Assembly (NCBI GenBank): GCA_963840445.1
Contig: CAWIZC010000012.1
Coordinates: 186,001-250,000 of the forward strand
Direction of reading: 5' to 3'
DNA: 64,000 nt
Source of the DNA: AWTP1-13 sp963840445
GTDB taxonomy: Bacteria; Pseudomonadota; Alphaproteobacteria; Rhizobiales; Hyphomicrobiaceae
Position numbers and translations under genes: made by a program
Shown here: positions 1 through 8,735 of the stretch, in pieces
Position numbering within the stretch: the first letter of the stretch is position 1
Layout: every line of letters begins with the position of its first letter
Notes under the pieces: generated by a model
The model's database searches: none
Seen by the model: only the letters and a program-made list of their open reading frames with translations
What the model was told of the DNA's origin: nothing

Positions 1-3
1 CTC

Positions 4-732
4 ATGACCATCCTGCTCGACGTCAAGGGCGTGACCAAGCGCTACGGCGGGCTGACCGCCAACTCCGACATCACCTTCGACGTCAACCGGGGCGAGATCC
101 TGGGCATCATCGGGCCGAACGGAGCCGGCAAGTCGACGCTGTTCGACCTGATCACCGGCTTCCAGCCGCTCGACGCCGGCCGCGTCTTCTTCGACGGGCA
201 TGACATAACCGGCATGCGGCCCGACCGCATCGCCAGCCGCGGCGTGGCCCGTACCTTCCAGAAGCTCAAGCCCTTCCCCGATCTGACCGTCACCGAGAAC
301 GTCATCGTCGGCGCCCTCGTCCGCACCGGCGACATGAAGCAGGCGCGCGACCACGCGTTGGAGGCGCTGGCCTTCACCGATCTGCTGGAGAAGCGCAACC
401 ACTTCGCCCGCGAGCTTTCCACCGGCCAGCGCAAGCGACTGGAGCTCGCGCGCGGTCTCGCCATGCAGCCGCGCATGATCCTGATGGACGAGGTGACGGG
501 TGGCGTCGATCAGCGCACCATTCCGGGCCTCGTCGACCTGGTCCTCGAATTGAAGCGCCAGGGCGTGACGATCGTCACCATCGAGCACAACATGCAGGTG
601 ATGATGCGCATCTCCGACCGCATCCTGGCGCTGTACGCCGGCCGCCGCATCGCCTTCGGCAAACCCGAGGAGGTGCGGCAGGACCCCGCGGTGGTCGATG
701 CCTATCTGGGGACGACCACCCATGCTGCTTGA
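4..732 (+). CDS. Branched-chain amino acid-type ABC transporter ATP-binding protein (LivG-like)
   Basis: A 242-residue single-domain ABC ATPase that would power uptake of an amino acid or amide-like organic substrate by a HAAT-family transporter. Walker A GPNGAGKST lies at residues 37-45, the Q-loop FQ near 85, a signature LSTGQRKRLELAR at 138-150, Walker B ending in MDE at 161-163 and the switch His at 195. The C-terminal DPAVVDAYLG is the usual LivG ending. The signature is LSTGQ rather than LSGGQ. Its stop overlaps the next ATPase start by 11 bases, so the two are co-translated. The permease and binding-protein genes are presumably left of the window. Substrate unknown. Confidence 0.93.
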   Translation: MTILLDVKGVTKRYGGLTANSDITFDVNRGEILGIIGPNGAGKSTLFDLITGFQPLDAGRVFFDGHDITGMRPDRIASRGVARTFQKLKPFPDLTVTENVIVGALVRTGDMKQARDHALEALAFTDLLEKRNHFARELSTGQRKRLELARGLAMQPRMILMDEVTGGVDQRTIPGLVDLVLELKRQGVTIVTIEHNMQVMMRISDRILALYAGRRIAFGKPEEVRQDPAVVDAYLGTTTHAA

Positions 733-1429
733 GGTCAAGGATCTCGAGGTCGCCTATGGCGACTACCAGGTGGTGTGGGGCGTCTCGCTGCAGGTCGCGG
801 CGGGCGAGAGCGTCGCCCTGCTGGGCCCGAACGGCTCGGGCAAAAGCACGGTGGTCAACGCGATTACCGGCCTGATCCGTTCCAAAGCGGGCGACGTCCG
901 TTTCGAGGACAAGAGCCTGGTCGGCCGCCCGACGCATGCGCGCGCGGCGCTCGGCATCGCCCATGTGCTGGAGCGTCGGCGCGTGTTTCCGCATCTGACC
1001 GTGCTGCAGAACCTCACGCTCGGCGCCTGGCATCCGGCGGCCAGGGCGGCGCGCGCCAAAAGCACCCAGCGGGTGTTCGGATTGTTTCCGCGCCTGTCCG
1101 AGCGCAAGGGCCAGCTGGCGCGCACGCTGTCGGGCGGGGAGCAGCAGATGCTGGCGCTCGGCCGCGGCCTGATGTCCCTGCCCAGGTTGCTGATGGTCGA
1201 CGAGCCGTTTCTGGGCCTGGCGCCGCAGGTCATTGAGCAGATGCAGGGCGTGTTCGAGACGCTCAAGTCCGAGGGCATGGCGATCCTGTTCATCGAGCAG
1301 AACGTACGCCTGGCGCTCTCCATGGCGAGCCGCGGCTACATCCTGGAAAGCGGGCGGCTGGCCATCGAAGGGCAGGCGGCGAGCCTGATCGACAGCCCCG
1401 AGGTACGGCGCATCTTTCTCGGCGGCTGA
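722..1429 (+). CDS. Branched-chain amino acid-type ABC transporter ATP-binding protein (LivF-like)
   Basis: The second, 235-residue ATPase of the same HAAT transporter. Walker A GPNGSGKST is at 35-43, the signature LSGGEQQMLALGR at 136-148, then LLMVDEP with the LivF-typical GLAP, and IEQN near 191. I chose the ATG at 722 because it begins with the conserved MLLEVKDLEV. An upstream in-frame ATG at 698 would only add residues read inside the previous gene. The usual PEGR preceding RVFPHLTV is replaced by LERR, a small departure from the family. The downstream hyu genes on the same strand suggest that the imported compound is their substrate; this is inference. Confidence 0.93.
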   Translation: MLLEVKDLEVAYGDYQVVWGVSLQVAAGESVALLGPNGSGKSTVVNAITGLIRSKAGDVRFEDKSLVGRPTHARAALGIAHVLERRRVFPHLTVLQNLTLGAWHPAARAARAKSTQRVFGLFPRLSERKGQLARTLSGGEQQMLALGRGLMSLPRLLMVDEPFLGLAPQVIEQMQGVFETLKSEGMAILFIEQNVRLALSMASRGYILESGRLAIEGQAASLIDSPEVRRIFLGG

Positions 1430-1548
1430 ACCTGCGCCCGCGGACATGGCGGCCCTGCCAGTGTGGTGTCTTGCAAAGACCATCACCGTTCGTGGCAGGC
1501 TGCATCATGGCATTTGCGAGACTGAACAACGCTGGAATCAACTCTTGC

Positions 1549-1622
1549 TAGTGTCCTTCAGTCTCCGAATTGCCTTGCCGACGGTGCGGCAAAGGTGAAG
1601 GCAATTCGGAGACAGGACACTA
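1549..1622. repeat. 74-bp palindromic element with TAGTGTCC/GGACACTA ends (copy 1)
   Basis: The space 1430-1685 holds an almost complete inverted repeat. The outer 8-mer TAGTGTCC (1549-1556) pairs with GGACACTA (1615-1622). The inner arm GTCTCCGAATTGCCTT (1561-1576) pairs perfectly with 1598-1613, and GCCG/CGGC closes an inner stem. A second element with the same ends but a different stem lies at 16362-16437. It sits between livF and hyuA, so it would be transcribed as a hairpin. I see no open reading frame in it. Confidence 0.85.
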
Positions 1623-1685
1623 GGCGCCCCTTGCAGGCGGGCGGGCCTTGGGCTCAGATACGCCCCGACAAAAAGGGACCAACTC

Positions 1686-3770
1686 ATGAGCGCGACAGGC
1701 GCGACCGCCCGGCTGGCGGTCGATATCGGCGGCACATTCACGGACATCGTCCTGATCGACGGCGAGCGCCGCTTCGTCAGCAAGGTTCTGACCACGCCCA
1801 AGGCGCCCGAACTGGCGGTGGTCGAGGGAACGCGCAGCGCGCTCGGCAGCGCCGACCTGGCGTTTGCCGACATCGGCCTGTTCGTGCACGGGACCACGCT
1901 CGCCACCAACGCCATCATCGAGCGCAAGGGTTCCAGGACGGCGCTGATCGCCACCGACGGCTTCCGCGACGTGATCGAGATCGCCGACGAGAGCCGCTTC
2001 GACCAGTACGACATCAATATCGTCAAGACGCCGCCGCTGGTACCGCGCGAACTGCGCTTCACGGTGCCGGAGCGCCTGGACGTGCACGGTGCCGTACGCC
2101 TGCCGCTCGACGAGCATGCCGTGCGGCAGGTCGCGGCGCGCATCGCCGATGCCGGCATCGAGGCGGTCGCCGTGGCCCTGATCCATGCCTACGCCAATCC
2201 CGTGCACGAACAGCGCATCGCCGTCATCCTTGCCGAGCGGCATCCGGGTATCAGCGTCAGCGTGTCGTCGTCCGTCAGCCCTGAGGCGCGCGAGTACGAG
2301 CGCACGTCGACCACGATCGCCAACGCCTACGTGCAGCCGCTGATGTCGGGCTACCTGAAGCGCCTGCAGCGCGCCTTCACCGAGCTGGGCTACACCCGGC
2401 CGATCCACCTGATGACCTCGGGCGGCAGCCTCGCCAGCCTCGAGACGGCCGCGCAATTCCCGGTGCGACTGGTCGAGTTGGGCCCCGCCGGCGGCGCCAT
2501 CCTGGCCGGACATATTGCGCTCGAGCGCGGCGAGAGCCGCATCCTCTCCTTCGACATGGGCGGCACCACCGCCAAGATCTGCCTGATCGACAACGGCCAG
2601 CCGCTCAAGGGCCGCGCCTTCGAGGTCGACCGCCAGTCGCGCTTCAAGAAAGGCAGCGGCACGCCGCTGCGCATTCCCGTCATCGAGATGGTCGAGATCG
2701 GCGCCGGCGGTGGCTCGATTGCCCGCATTGACGCCCTGCAGCGCATCCAGGTCGGACCCGACAGCGCCGGCGCCGAGCCAGGCCCCGCCTGCTACGGCCG
2801 GGGCGGCCGCGAGCCGACCGTCACCGACGCCGACGTCGCCATCGGCAAGATCGACATCGCGCGCTTTGCCGGCGGCAAGATCGCGCTGCATCCCGACCAG
2901 GCCGAGGCCGCCCTGTCCGCCACCTTCAAGGGCATGTCGGCGGAGCAGGGTGCAGTCGGCATCGCCGAGATCGTCGACGAGAACATGGCCAACGCCGCTC
3001 GCGTGCACGCGGTGGAGCGCGGCGTGGCGATCTCCGAGCGTACGCTGATCGCGTTCGGCGGTGCCGCCCCCCTGCACGCCAGCCGGCTCGCCGAGAAGCT
3101 CGGCATGCGCCGCGTCATCGTGCCGCCCGACGCCGGCGTCGGATCGGCCGTCGGCTTTCTGGCCGCGCCGGCTGCCTACGAGATGATCCGCTCCCGATAC
3201 ATGCGCCTGAGCGGCTTCGATGCCGATGTGGCCAACGCGCTGATCGACGCCATGCAGCAGGAGGCGCTCACCCATTGCCGGGCTGCGGCCGGCAAACGGT
3301 CCGTGACCGTGCGCCGCTCGGCCTTCATGCGCTACGCCGGCCAGGGCCACGAGATCACCGTCGCGCTGCCGGACCGACAGATCACTGCCGCCGACACCGC
3401 CACCTTCCGCGCTGACTTCGAGCGCGAGTACACCCGCCTGTTCGCCCGCCACATCCCCAACGCCGAGATCGAGATCATGAGCTGGCTGGTGCTGGCCACG
3501 ACCACCACCGAGCCGCCCAAGCGGCTTGCCGAAGTTGCCGGCAAGCTCGCCCCCAAGGCGCTGGGCGAGCGCTCGATTTTCGATGCGCGCCTCGGACGGC
3601 GTTTGTCCGTGCCGATGTTCGAGCGCGAACACCTGACCCCTGGCACGGCCCTGGTAGGGCCTGCCCTGGTGGTCGAAGCCGGCACCTCGACCTACGTGTC
3701 GCCGAGTTTCGACCTCAGCGTCGATAGCGGCGGCGCCCTCGTGCTGACCGCGCGGCCCGATGCGAGCTGA
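1686..3770 (+). CDS. Hydantoinase/oxoprolinase family protein, subunit A (HyuA-like)
   Basis: A 694-residue protein of the HyuA/5-oxoprolinase/acetone-carboxylase-beta superfamily. These are ATP-dependent enzymes acting on cyclic amides such as hydantoins or 5-oxoproline, or on ketones in the carboxylase branch. Seen directly: the actin-like ATP-binding motif DIGGTFTD at 13-20, VHGTTLATNAI at 68-78, a GPAGGAILAG segment and a second phosphate-loop motif FDMGGTTAK. Length fits the family (about 680-700). The ATG follows AAAGGGA. The partner HyuB-like gene is 613 bases downstream, separated by a DUF559 gene, which is unusual because the pair is normally adjacent. Exact substrate cannot be read from sequence. 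Confidence 0.93.
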   Translation: MSATGATARLAVDIGGTFTDIVLIDGERRFVSKVLTTPKAPELAVVEGTRSALGSADLAFADIGLFVHGTTLATNAIIERKGSRTALIATDGFRDVIEIADESRFDQYDINIVKTPPLVPRELRFTVPERLDVHGAVRLPLDEHAVRQVAARIADAGIEAVAVALIHAYANPVHEQRIAVILAERHPGISVSVSSSVSPEAREYERTSTTIANAYVQPLMSGYLKRLQRAFTELGYTRPIHLMTSGGSLASLETAAQFPVRLVELGPAGGAILAGHIALERGESRILSFDMGGTTAKICLIDNGQPLKGRAFEVDRQSRFKKGSGTPLRIPVIEMVEIGAGGGSIARIDALQRIQVGPDSAGAEPGPACYGRGGREPTVTDADVAIGKIDIARFAGGKIALHPDQAEAALSATFKGMSAEQGAVGIAEIVDENMANAARVHAVERGVAISERTLIAFGGAAPLHASRLAEKLGMRRVIVPPDAGVGSAVGFLAAPAAYEMIRSRYMRLSGFDADVANALIDAMQQEALTHCRAAAGKRSVTVRRSAFMRYAGQGHEITVALPDRQITAADTATFRADFEREYTRLFARHIPNAEIEIMSWLVLATTTTEPPKRLAEVAGKLAPKALGERSIFDARLGRRLSVPMFEREHLTPGTALVGPALVVEAGTSTYVSPSFDLSVDSGGALVLTARPDAS

Positions 3771-3775
3771 TAAAC

Positions 3776-3820
3776 TCCCTCTCCCCGCTTGCGGGGAGAG
3801 GGGCGGGGTGAGGGGCAGCC
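3776..3820. repeat. CTCTCCCC-type hairpin repeat, left flank of DUF559 gene
   Basis: A short GC-rich hairpin (CTCTCCCCGC/GCGGGGAGAG) followed by GGGTGAGGGGCAGC (3806-3819). That 14-mer recurs in inverted orientation at 4237-4250 on the other side of the DUF559 gene, so the gene is bracketed by inverted repeats. Similar hairpins are common intergenic repeats in Rhizobiales-like genomes (general knowledge). Confidence 0.75.
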
Positions 3821-3854
3821 CCACAGGAAACGTGAGTCCCGGAGAGACTTGTCC

Positions 3855-4217
3855 ATGCGCGGCGAGCAACCTTGGCGAACGAACCGCTCCCGCGTGCTGA
3901 GATCGCGGCCCATTTCCGCCGAAGCCAAGCTTTGGGACAAGCTACGCAACAGGCAACTCGCCGGCCTCAAGTTCGTCCGGCAAGCCTCGATTGATCCTTA
4001 CTTCGTTGACTTCCTCTGCCGCGAGCACAAGGTGGTCGTCGAAACCGACGGCGGCACGCACAGCACCCACGCCGAGCTGGCCGCCGACACCAACCGCGGT
4101 CAGGAACTCGAACGAATGGGCTACCGCGTGTTCCGTGCACACAACGCTGATGTGTTCGAGGACATCGATGGCATTCTGGATACTCTGCTCGCCTTCATCG
4201 AGGAGCGAACGTCATGA
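3855..4217 (+). CDS. DUF559 domain-containing nuclease-like protein
   Basis: A 120-residue protein matching the DUF559 family, a VSR/PD-(D/E)xK-like endonuclease fold predicted to cut DNA; function is unproven. Seen: an N-terminal basic RTNRSRVLRSRP region, AEAKLWDKLRNRQLAGLKFVRQ, the probable active-site stretch YFVDFLCREHKVVVETDG with its E-x-D, and GYRVFRAHN near the end. I place the start at the ATG at 3855, preceded by GGAGAG. Earlier in-frame Met codons lie inside the flanking repeat. It interrupts the hyuA-hyuB pair and is bracketed by inverted copies of the same repeat, which suggests insertion as a unit. Confidence 0.85.
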   Translation: MRGEQPWRTNRSRVLRSRPISAEAKLWDKLRNRQLAGLKFVRQASIDPYFVDFLCREHKVVVETDGGTHSTHAELAADTNRGQELERMGYRVFRAHNADVFEDIDGILDTLLAFIEERTS

Positions 4218-4236
4218 GGCTCGCATGGCGTTTGTC

Positions 4237-4331
4237 GCTGCCCCTCACCCTAACCCTCTCCCCGCGAGCCCTCGGGATCACCGTGGATCGCCTCTCCCCT
4301 GTTGGTGGCCCGAGGACCGGCGGGGAGAGGG
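4237..4331. repeat. CTCTCCCC-type palindromic repeat, right flank of DUF559 gene
   Basis: It begins with GCTGCCCCTCACCC (4237-4250), the reverse complement of 3806-3819. It continues with CCCTCTCCCCGC, which pairs with CGGGGAGAGGG at 4321-4331, and carries an internal CCCTCGGG/CCCGAGG arm. With the left element it frames the DUF559 gene. Confidence 0.75.
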
Positions 4332-4383
4332 AACCCTTCGCACCTGTGTGCGCATCACTGACCGCCCCTGAGGAGTCCACCCC

Positions 4384-6018
4384 ATGACCCGCCCCATCGG
4401 CGACATCGAACTGCAGATCATGTGGAACCGGCTGATCGCCGTGGTGGAGGAGCAGGCCCAGACGCTGCTGCGCACCGCCTTCTCGGCCATCGTGCGCGAG
4501 GCCGGCGACCTGTCCGCCGGCATCTTCGACCGGCAGGGCCGCATGCTGGCGCAGGCCGTCACCGGCACGCCCGGCCACGTCAACTCGATGGCCGAATCCG
4601 TCAAGCACTTCATTGCCCACTTCGGCCTGGAGAACATGCAGCCGGGCGATGCCTACATCACCAACGACCCCTGGATGGGCACCGGCCACCTCAACGACTT
4701 CGTCATCACTACGCCCTGCTTTTACAAGGGCAAGCTGATCGGCCTGTTCTCCTGCACATCGCACCTGATGGACATCGGCGGCATCGGTTTCGGCCCCGAC
4801 GGCACCGACGTGTTCATGGAGGGGCTGTACATCCCATTCCTCAAGCTGCTGGAGAAAGGCAAGGTCAACGAGACGCTGATCTCCATGATCCGCGCCAACA
4901 CCCGCCTGCCGATCGATACGGTCGGCGACGTCTACTCGCTCGCTGCCTGCAACGACGTCGGTTGCGCGCGCCTGATCGAGATGATGGACGAGTTCAAGCT
5001 CGAAGACCTCGACGAGCTCAGCCTGCACATCTGCGCCAAGAGCCGCGCCGCCGTGCTGGCCGAGATTGCCAAGCTGCCGAAGGGCAGCTGGTCCAACACC
5101 ATGGTCATCGACGGCTTCGACGGGCCGATCACGCTCAGCGCGACGACCACCATCAGCAACGATGGCATTCACGTCGACTACACCGGCACCAGCCCTCAGG
5201 CTCCGCGCGGCATCAACGTGCCGTTCGCCTACACCACGGCTTACACCGTGTTCGGCTTGGGCTGCATTGTCGCCAGCCGCATTCCCAACAACGCCGGCTC
5301 GTTGGCGCCGCTCACCGTATCCGCCCCCGAGGGGTGCATCCTCAATGCCAGGAAGCCGGCCGCCGTGTGCATCCGCCACGTGACGGGCCAGATGCTGCCC
5401 GACGTGGTGTTCGGCTGCCTCGCCCAGGCCATCCCGGACCGCGTGCCGGCTGAAGGCACGTCCTGCCTCTGGAACATCATCGTGCGCGGCTCCGTGAAGG
5501 GTGGGGCGGGAGGCAACTACGGCTTCACCATGGCCATCACCTCGAACGGCGGCACCGGAGCCAGGCCGCAGGCCGACGGCCTGTCCGCCACCGCCTACCC
5601 GTCGGGCGTCAAGGGCACCCCCGTCGAGATCGCCGAGAGCATCACGCCGCTGATCTTCTGGAAGAAGGAGCTGCGCCCCGACTCCGGCGGCCCGGGTCGC
5701 ACGCGCGGCGGCCTCGGGCAGGTCATCGAGATCGAAAGCGGCATCGGCGAACCCTTCGATCTGCTCGCCGCCTTCGACCGCATCGATCATCCCCCGCGCG
5801 GCCGGGCCGGCGGGAAGGCGGGGGCAGCCGGCTCGGTCGCCATCAAGGACGGCCGCACCATGCAGGGCAAGGGCACGCAGGTCGTGCGACCCGGCGAGCA
5901 CCTGCTCATCATGACGCCTGGCGGCGGCGGCCTGGGCGCACCCGAGACGCGCGATGCTGCCCTGATCGCCGCCGACGTGAAGGGCGAGCGGACCACTGAT
6001 CGCCCCCCCCCGCAATGA
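4384..6018 (+). CDS. Hydantoinase/oxoprolinase family protein, subunit B (HyuB-like)
   Basis: A 544-residue HyuB/hydantoinase B family protein, the partner of the HyuA-like ATPase at 1686. Seen: an N-terminal helical segment, the conserved NDPWMGTGHLND at 94-105, a glycine-rich GGAGGNYGFT region and the C-terminal LIMTPGGGGLG typical of the family. The ATG at 4384 follows GAGGAG. Its stop overlaps the start of the FAD-dependent dehydrogenase in an ATGA, so the two are translationally coupled. Whether the complex opens a lactam, carboxylates a ketone or does something else cannot be decided here. Confidence 0.93.
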   Translation: MTRPIGDIELQIMWNRLIAVVEEQAQTLLRTAFSAIVREAGDLSAGIFDRQGRMLAQAVTGTPGHVNSMAESVKHFIAHFGLENMQPGDAYITNDPWMGTGHLNDFVITTPCFYKGKLIGLFSCTSHLMDIGGIGFGPDGTDVFMEGLYIPFLKLLEKGKVNETLISMIRANTRLPIDTVGDVYSLAACNDVGCARLIEMMDEFKLEDLDELSLHICAKSRAAVLAEIAKLPKGSWSNTMVIDGFDGPITLSATTTISNDGIHVDYTGTSPQAPRGINVPFAYTTAYTVFGLGCIVASRIPNNAGSLAPLTVSAPEGCILNARKPAAVCIRHVTGQMLPDVVFGCLAQAIPDRVPAEGTSCLWNIIVRGSVKGGAGGNYGFTMAITSNGGTGARPQADGLSATAYPSGVKGTPVEIAESITPLIFWKKELRPDSGGPGRTRGGLGQVIEIESGIGEPFDLLAAFDRIDHPPRGRAGGKAGAAGSVAIKDGRTMQGKGTQVVRPGEHLLIMTPGGGGLGAPETRDAALIAADVKGERTTDRPPPQ

Positions 6019-7697
6019 GCCCCGCGGCCAGGCAGGTTGATCTCATAGTGCTTGGCAGCGGCGCCGGCGGCATGACGGCCGCGCTCACCGCCGCCATCCT
6101 GGGCCTCGACGTGGTGCTGGTCGAGAAGACGCCGTTCGTCGGCGGCACCAGCGCGCGTTCGGCCGGCTCCGTATGGGTGCCAAATTCGCGCCACAGCGCC
6201 CCCGGCAAGGACGATAGGGACAAGGCCCTGCTCTATCTGCGCTCGGCGCTGGGCAATCGCATGCGCGAGAGCATGGTGCACGCCTACCTGGATGCCGGCC
6301 CGGAGATGATCGCGTTTCTGGAGGACAACAGCGAGGTTGCCTTCCGCCCTTACGCCTATCACCCGGACTACCTGGCAACTCTGCCGGGCGCCACGCTGTC
6401 GGGGCGCGTTCTGGAGCCTGTGCCGTTCGATGCCGTCGTACTCGGCCAGCACTTCGCCAACCTGCGACCGCCGCTGCCCGAGTTCACCCTGTTCGGCGGC
6501 ATGATGGTCGACCGCACCGATATCGGGCACCTGCTCAATGCCGCCAAATCGCCGAGGTCACTGCTATATGCGGCCGGACTCATGTCGCGGTACGGCCTGC
6601 ACCGCATGCGCTTTGCCCGCGGCGCCCGCCTGGTGATGGGCAATGCCCTGGTTGGCCGGCTTTATCACTCGCTCCTTCAGCTCGGCGTGCCGGTTCTCGT
6701 TTCGACGAGCGTGGAGCGTCTGATCGACCGCGATGGTCGCGTCACCGGCGCCGTCGTGAGGTCGCCCGAAGGCACGATGACAATCAGCAGCCGCCGCGGC
6801 GTCGTGCTGGCGACCGGCGGCATCTCTCGCAATCCCGGGCGGCGGGCGGAGCTGATGCCCAGTTCGCTCAACGCGCATACACCCGTGGCCGAGGGCGCTA
6901 CCGGCGACGGCGCTGCATTGGCGGAAAAGGCCGGCGGATATCTGGGCACCGAGCACGCCAGCAACAGCTTCTGGTCGCCCATTTCGCTGCGCCGGCGCCG
7001 CGATGGATCGATCGCGGCCTTCCCGCATCTGGTGCTCGACCGCGGCAAGCCGGGGTTGATCGCCGTCGACCCCGACGGCAAGCGGTTCGTCAGCGAATCG
7101 ACCAACTACCATCTGTTCGTGGAAGCCATGTTCGCGGCGCTGAAGGATCGGCCCGGACTGTCCTGCTTCCTGATCTGCGACGACGACTTCATCACCAAAT
7201 ATGGGCTCGGCATGGTGCGGCCGCGCCGCCTCAATCTGGCCGGCGCCATCGCCGATGGCTACCTCACGCGTGCCGACAGCATCGACGGCTTGGCGCAAGC
7301 GCTCGGCGTGCCGGAGGACGCCCTTGCGCAGACCGTGGCTCGGCACAACGGCTTTGCCGCCAGCGGCCTTGATGAGGATTTCGGCAAGGGCAGCGATGCC
7401 TACCAGCGCAATCTCGGCGACGCCTCGCACAAGCCAAACCCGTGCATCGGCGCGCTGGCCAAGCCACCGTTCTATGCCGTCCAGGTCTTTCCCGGCGACA
7501 TAGGCGCGAGCATGGGGCTCATCACCGACGAGCATGCCCGGGTTTTGCGCCAGGACGGCGAGTGCGTGGCCGGGCTCTATGCCTGCGGCAACGACATGGA
7601 CTCGGTCATGGCCGGCATCTATCCCGGTCCCGGCATCACCCTCGGCCCCGCCATGACGTTCGGCTACATCGCCGCCCGCCACGCCGCCGGCAAGTAG
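6015..7697 (+). CDS. FAD-dependent oxidoreductase (3-ketosteroid dehydrogenase/fumarate reductase-like flavoprotein)
   Basis: A 560-residue flavoprotein. The N-terminal dinucleotide fold LIVLGSGAGGMTAA is at about 10-23. It is followed by an E-K flavin-ribose contact and GGTSARSAGSVWVP, a pattern of the succinate-dehydrogenase/fumarate-reductase and KstD flavoprotein group. The C-terminal ACGNDMDSVMAG...GPGITLGPAMTFG completes the FAD site. The likely chemistry is dehydrogenation next to a carbonyl. It overlaps the HyuB-like stop by 4 bases and is last in the + strand operon, followed by a palindromic repeat. The specific substrate is unknown; a steroid substrate is not implied by the neighbours. 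Confidence 0.9.
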   Translation: MSPAARQVDLIVLGSGAGGMTAALTAAILGLDVVLVEKTPFVGGTSARSAGSVWVPNSRHSAPGKDDRDKALLYLRSALGNRMRESMVHAYLDAGPEMIAFLEDNSEVAFRPYAYHPDYLATLPGATLSGRVLEPVPFDAVVLGQHFANLRPPLPEFTLFGGMMVDRTDIGHLLNAAKSPRSLLYAAGLMSRYGLHRMRFARGARLVMGNALVGRLYHSLLQLGVPVLVSTSVERLIDRDGRVTGAVVRSPEGTMTISSRRGVVLATGGISRNPGRRAELMPSSLNAHTPVAEGATGDGAALAEKAGGYLGTEHASNSFWSPISLRRRRDGSIAAFPHLVLDRGKPGLIAVDPDGKRFVSESTNYHLFVEAMFAALKDRPGLSCFLICDDDFITKYGLGMVRPRRLNLAGAIADGYLTRADSIDGLAQALGVPEDALAQTVARHNGFAASGLDEDFGKGSDAYQRNLGDASHKPNPCIGALAKPPFYAVQVFPGDIGASMGLITDEHARVLRQDGECVAGLYACGNDMDSVMAGIYPGPGITLGPAMTFGYIAARHAAGK

Positions 7698-7716
7698 CCG
7701 GACCCGCCAACTTCCG

Positions 7717-7960
7717 CCTCCCCCTCGAGGGGGGAGGAAGATGCGTCCGCAGTTTGGACCGGCCATCGTTCTCCGCGCCACGAGCTTAACGGCCGGGCCA
7801 AGCTGCTGGACGCATCAGGTGGGGGTGATCGCAGCGCTCCCCGAACTTACACCCCCACCAGGAACGCCATCGAACTTAGCTCGCCTGTTGTCTTTGGTGA
7901 TGGCTCTGTGCGGCGAGCTAAGCCCGTGGCGTTCCAACCTCCCCCCTCCAGGGGGGAGGC
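7717..7960. repeat. Modular palindromic intergenic repeat, copy R1
   Basis: The whole 7698-7979 gap between convergent genes is a chain of hairpins. They are CCTCCCCC/GGGGGGAGG; GATGCGTCC...GGACGCATC with an AGCTTAACGG stem; GGTGGGGGTG...CACCCCCACC; GGAACGCCA...TGGCGTTCC enclosing CTTAGCTCGCC/GGCGAGCTAAG; and a final CCTCCCCCC/GGGGGGAGG. The same modules recur at 11893, 15161 and 50826. Both flanking genes end here, so it may also act as a bidirectional terminator, but no T-tract is present. Confidence 0.85.
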
Positions 7961-7979
7961 AAATGACCGCGCTGCTCGC

Positions 7980-8735
7980 TCAACCCAAATACACGCCGCC
8001 GTTGACGTGCAGGGTCTGCCCGGTGATGTAGCGCGCGCTCGGGCCGGCCAAATAGTGCACGGCATCGGCGATCTCCTGCGGCGTGCCGAGCCGGCCGACC
8101 AGCGTCTTGCTGACATTGTGGTGGTGCGGCAGCTGCGCGTTGGGGTCGCGCGCCGTCTCGATCAGGCCGGGCACCACGCAGTTGGCGGTGATGTTGTCCT
8201 GGGCCAGGTCGTGCGCGAGCGCCTTGGTCAGGCCGACGATGCCCGCCTTGGCGGTCACGACGTGCGCGCGGTGCTTGGTGCCGACGTGGCCGGATACGCC
8301 GCCGATGTTGATGATGGCGCCGGCGCCGCTGCGTTTCAGGTGCGGCAGGCAGGCCTTGGTCGCGAGGAAGGCGCCGTCCAGGATCACCGCTAGCACGCCG
8401 CGCCAGTCGGCCAGCGACATCTCGTCGAGCTTCCGCTCCGGCCGGCCGGCGGCGTTGTTGACCAGGATATCTATGCGGCCGAAACGGTCGGCAGCAGCCA
8501 CAACCATCCGCTCCACGGCGGCCTGATCCGTGACGTCGGCCATGGCAGCCAGGGCCTTGCCGCCTCTGTCTTCGATGTCGGCCACCACCGCGTCGGCAGC
8601 AGCACGATTGCTGTGCCCGTTGACCACGACGGCCGCCCCCGCCTCCGCCAGAGTCACGGCGATGGCCCGGCCGATGTTGCGGCTGGCGCCCGTGACGACG
8701 GCGACGCGGCCGGCGAGGTCCTGGGTGGTGCTCAT
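7980..8735 (-). CDS. SDR family oxidoreductase lacking canonical catalytic Ser/Tyr
   Basis: A 251-residue classical short-chain dehydrogenase by fold: TGASRNIG cofactor motif at 15-22, NNA at 93-95 and a C-terminal GQTLHVNGG. The active site is atypical. The Lys at 163 is present, but the Tyr expected at 159 is Val (AHVVTAK). The Ser expected at 146 is Gly (NIGGVSG), with Ser148 nearby. This fits an SDR subgroup with a RAHV..AK motif rather than the YxxxK group. The ATG at 8735 overlaps the MmgE/PrpD stop in an ATGA, so it is coupled to that gene. It could be a non-standard reductase or a non-catalytic homologue. Confidence 0.9.
   Translation of the reverse strand: MSTTQDLAGRVAVVTGASRNIGRAIAVTLAEAGAAVVVNGHSNRAAADAVVADIEDRGGKALAAMADVTDQAAVERMVVAAADRFGRIDILVNNAAGRPERKLDEMSLADWRGVLAVILDGAFLATKACLPHLKRSGAGAIINIGGVSGHVGTKHRAHVVTAKAGIVGLTKALAHDLAQDNITANCVVPGLIETARDPNAQLPHHHNVSKTLVGRLGTPQEIADAVHYLAGPSARYITGQTLHVNGGVYLG

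Noticed and set aside
1620..3869. A 749-codon open frame antisense to the HyuA-like gene
   Set aside because: It mirrors the third-position GC bias of the real gene, shows no family motifs and overlaps a repeat; the sense frame has full HyuA motifs.
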